A DNA stretch of 64,000 nt from positions 6,217,433-6,281,432 of the forward strand of contig NC_052676.1 in assembly GCF_016802725.1 (NCBI RefSeq), written 5' to 3'. The first letter of the stretch is position 1; each line of letters starts with the position of its first letter. The translations under genes were made by a program, and so were the position numbers. This DNA is from Solenopsis invicta (Eukaryota > Arthropoda > Insecta > Hymenoptera > Formicidae). Below the pieces are notes generated by a model. It did not search any database and was not told the DNA's origin. It was given only the letters and a program-made list of their open reading frames with translations. Shown in pieces: positions 61,440 to 64,000 of this stretch.

Positions 61440-63520
61440 CGTCGAGCAATCAGAGTCGATTTATCAGCTCATTGGGATTGTCCCAGTGCACGTAATCGAT
61501 CTTGTTATCAATCAATCTCATTGCATGAGGTATCATGCCTGCGTCCTTGCCACGTAGATACGAATGGACCGATGACGTACCTGTACTTTCCTTGTTGCCT
61601 CTGATTGGCGCGCACTTTCTTCTCTTGTTCTTTAGGGCCAAATGTTCCGGTTGGTTCTTTTAAAACTATAAAAAGAGGAGATAATAATCTACCATCACCT
61701 GAAATTGTTGACTGAACTGTATAACTATGCGTTGTTGCAGACATGCTACACATTTAATCTTTTTTGTACCTTTAATTACTAATGACTGGTAAGCAATTCG
61801 AACTGGCATCCGCTTTAGTCCGAATTGTAAATATTTTTTAATCAATAACGCGTAATATAATATTTAACGTTTTCGATAAATCTATTACATTTTTCCTCTA
61901 CATTATCTTTTGATTGTAGAGTTCTCTTTGTTACAATTTTTGTGACTTCTCGGGAAACAATATTGTGTGCTATATAATTAAATGTACGTACACAAATAGG
62001 GTTGATCAAGTGGGCGAGATAGAGGATTTGATTGGTGAAATCTTTTATGATTTTACTTCTTTTTTGTGAGTTTGTCTTGTTTCCAAATCTTGTTCATTGA
62101 ATAAGTCATTATCTTTTCGGATGATCTCTTATTGATTGTTTCTTTGTCTTCCCCCAGAGTTTTCTTAATTCTAAGAGGGGCGAATTGTTGCATCGCTAAA
62201 TCGCTTGCGGAATTCGAGGGATTTTTGAGACTTAAATAAAACTTAAGTTTTTTTCTTCTTTCAAATCCTGGTTCTGTCCGTTCTTACGGATCATTGTATC
62301 GGGGTGAGCAAATGTTGCTCTTGATTTTGTCAATGATTTCTTTTTTTTGTTTCTATCTTAACAATCTTATCGCTTCAATTGTAGCATTCGAGAGTTATAT
62401 TTCTCAGAAATAATTTTCTCGTTTAGTCACGTTTTTCTCACGTTGACTTTTCTTTTCTCGCATCTCTCGTATCGTTTGTATTATTGCTCCTTTTTCGAGA
62501 CCTCTGTCCGATTGATTTTAGCTGTAAGATCAGCTTTTTTCCTCGGTGGACCACTGATACTGAGGCTGATGGAAGAACGGTCGCACAATAGTCACCGGGA
62601 TACTTTTCTTAGAAGTATCGCATACTGAAGGAGGAAACTGTAATAGATAACAAACTAAAGACTGGGGACTGAGGAGGGAGGAGTATCAGGAGCAATTCTG
62701 TATGTAAGCATTAAAGAAATTGAGAGGATGGGTGAAGGGGGTTGGTGTTTGGGAGGAGGTTCAGGTTGTTCGAAAGGGGGAAGTGATGGTGATGGGGATG
62801 GAAGACGTTGAGGAATCTATTCAAGTTCCTGAGCATTTTGATTTATTGTTTGAAGGAATTCCTTGTAGGTCCGGTCGAGGAGGTATTGCGCCCTGGCGGG
62901 GCGTCACCGCCAGGGCGAATAGCCACCGGGATACTTTTCTTACAAGTATCGCATATTGAAGGAGGAAACTATAATAAATAACAGAATAATCCATTTATAT
63001 CTACTGGAATACCTGATGTTTTTTAACAGATAAGTTAAACCTTGTTTAGGAAGTATCAATTCTGATATACCGATAAGCATTGTACTAGCTTTGTGCAATC
63101 AGAGCTCAAAATGCTATTCTGAAATTAAAGTCTCAGCATTTTGATTTTAAATTTATACGATTGCAAAGGTGGTATAAATTGTCTTAAATCTCTGTTATAT
63201 TTTGTATAAATACCTTTATGTTATAACAGAAACCTGATCATCATAGTTTTGTCCCTCGGACATAACAATAATCTTGTTGAACTTTTTAATTTACATAATA
63301 CGGACGTGTTTGATTTCTGGCTATTAATATATTTATGATTATATTTTGTATAGTAATGATATTCTTCATAAAAATGTTCTTCATAAAAACAGAAGTACTC
63401 GCCACAACATGCACAGTGCATAAAAGGCCAGTTCATATAAACGTTACATTTGGATATAATCTTTTTCATTTTTGAAATAACAGAAATCTACAGGATTTTG
63501 AAAATTGCTGGATGCGTTTC
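61440..63520 (-). pseudogene. Decayed DDE (pogo/Tigger-like) transposon, copy 2, rearranged
   Basis: Transcript order runs right to left. 63469..63221 has a Cys/His-rich N-terminal piece (MHCACCGEYFCFYEEHF), possibly a zinc finger. After a long decayed middle, 61753..61508 gives SYTVQSTISGDGRLLSPLFI then VLKEPTGTFGP, and another frame gives VRGKDAGMIPHAMRLIDNKI: DDE transposase core in shifted frames. NSD is followed by a stop where copy 1 has QSG. A segment at 62652..62916 is an insertion flanked by a duplicated CACCGGGATACTTTTCTTA block. Confidence 0.72.
62575..62970. repeat. Insertion with flanking duplication inside transposon copy 2
   Basis: CACCGGGATACTTTTCTTA...GAAGGAGGAAACT occurs at about 62597..62640 and again at about 62924..62970. 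Between them lies about 265 bp, G-rich on the plus strand, ending in the hairpin CGCCCTGGCGG / CCGCCAGGGCG. Copy 1 has the block once and no insert. Confidence 0.75.
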
Positions 63521-63679
63521 CAGAATTTACGCAAAATTATTATCAGGTATTAAGATCAGTTTTGATCAATATTAATCCTTTTTTCATTTATGTTTGACAT
63601 TTTCGGTCAATTTACAATTAAAATACTCTATGCATATATTAGATATACTCGTATGTATATGGATTAAATATTTTATGAA

Positions 63680-64000
63680 TATGATTACCGGAGCGGCGGC
63701 TTACAATGATAGGTCGATAGGCGATGATTGGCGGCTCCTGGGCTGTACCTCTCGTCGCTGTGGCGCACACGACAGTGATGAGCCGATCCGCGCTTTCCGG
63801 CTCGTCGGGCTCCGCCGAATTTTCTCGTGACGTCACAACGTCCCTCTTCGCCGATTTTCGCCGGTGATTGGTTCGTGTTCCCACGCGCATCCTTCTCGCT
63901 CCTAGCGGTATTCCGTCTTGAACGGTCGGTAGCGCGTCCTTCTTTCTTGCTCCAGTATTCGCGATTTTTCCCTCTCGCTTTCCTTCGTTGCTCCGCGCCG
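63680..64000 (+). promoter_or_regulatory. Probable promoter of a gene beyond the right edge
   Basis: Abrupt change to GC-rich DNA. Full CRE palindrome TGACGTCA at 63828..63835, inverted CCAAT (ATTGG) near 63728 and 63868, then a pyrimidine-rich tract (CTTTCTTGCTCC, TTTTTCCCTCTCGCTTTCC) typical of polypyrimidine initiators. Orientation to the right is inferred from the order of elements; no coding sequence is visible. Confidence 0.5.

Noticed and set aside
63639..63890. Overlapping frames on both strands near the right edge
   Set aside because: GC-rich promoter-like DNA with open frames in both directions and no domain; composition effect.

Overview
The window reads as an animal nuclear genome: AT-rich, multi-exon genes with short introns next to kilobase introns, microsatellites and very many short inverted-repeat transposons. 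Gene content (a canonical fibrillin, an androglobin and a four-GoLoco Pins/LGN) with dense miniature transposons suggests an insect, most likely a hymenopteran and probably an ant. That assignment is inference; no species can be named from the sequence alone.

Three protein genes could be rebuilt exon by exon with consistent splice phase, all on the minus strand. (1) 1..21304 is the 5' part of a fibrillin gene: 20 coding exons (3792 nt, 1264 codons) running from a signal peptide through the fibrillin N-terminal domain, three EGF modules, a nine-cysteine hybrid domain, TB domains and strings of calcium-binding EGF modules. It continues past the left edge. Its first coding exon (21162..21304) is 47 codons long and lies 10.1 kb upstream of the second. 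(2) 29883..37025 is a complete androglobin gene: 9 exons, 1339 residues, with a degenerate calpain-like region, a split globin-like region around an IQ motif, and a lysine-rich C-terminus. (3) 41371..46949 is a complete Pins/LGN (rapsynoid) gene: 8 exons, 610 residues, TPR repeats and four GoLoco motifs.

Between and inside these genes the DNA is mostly repeats. Fibrillin introns hold several foldback elements and an hAT-type element with an 8-bp target duplication. 26190..26930 is a large AT-rich inverted repeat. 28114..28475 is an inverted-repeat element directly followed by a candidate tRNA-like SINE. An androglobin intron holds a GC-rich poly(A)-tailed retroelement fragment with a target duplication. 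40436..40948 is a deleted mariner. 47441..53108 is a nest of about fifteen MITEs inserted into one another, including a 2.2-kb hAT-like element that carries a broken THAP-domain reading frame. 55266..56884 holds two further inverted-repeat elements. 58322..63520 holds two decayed copies of a DDE transposon, one rearranged. The last 300 bases are GC-rich and promoter-like (CRE palindrome, CCAAT boxes) and probably belong to a gene to the right.

The three genes have no evident pathway in common: fibrillin builds extracellular microfibrils, androglobin is linked to cilia/sperm in vertebrates, and Pins orients the mitotic spindle. Their adjacency looks like ordinary linkage.
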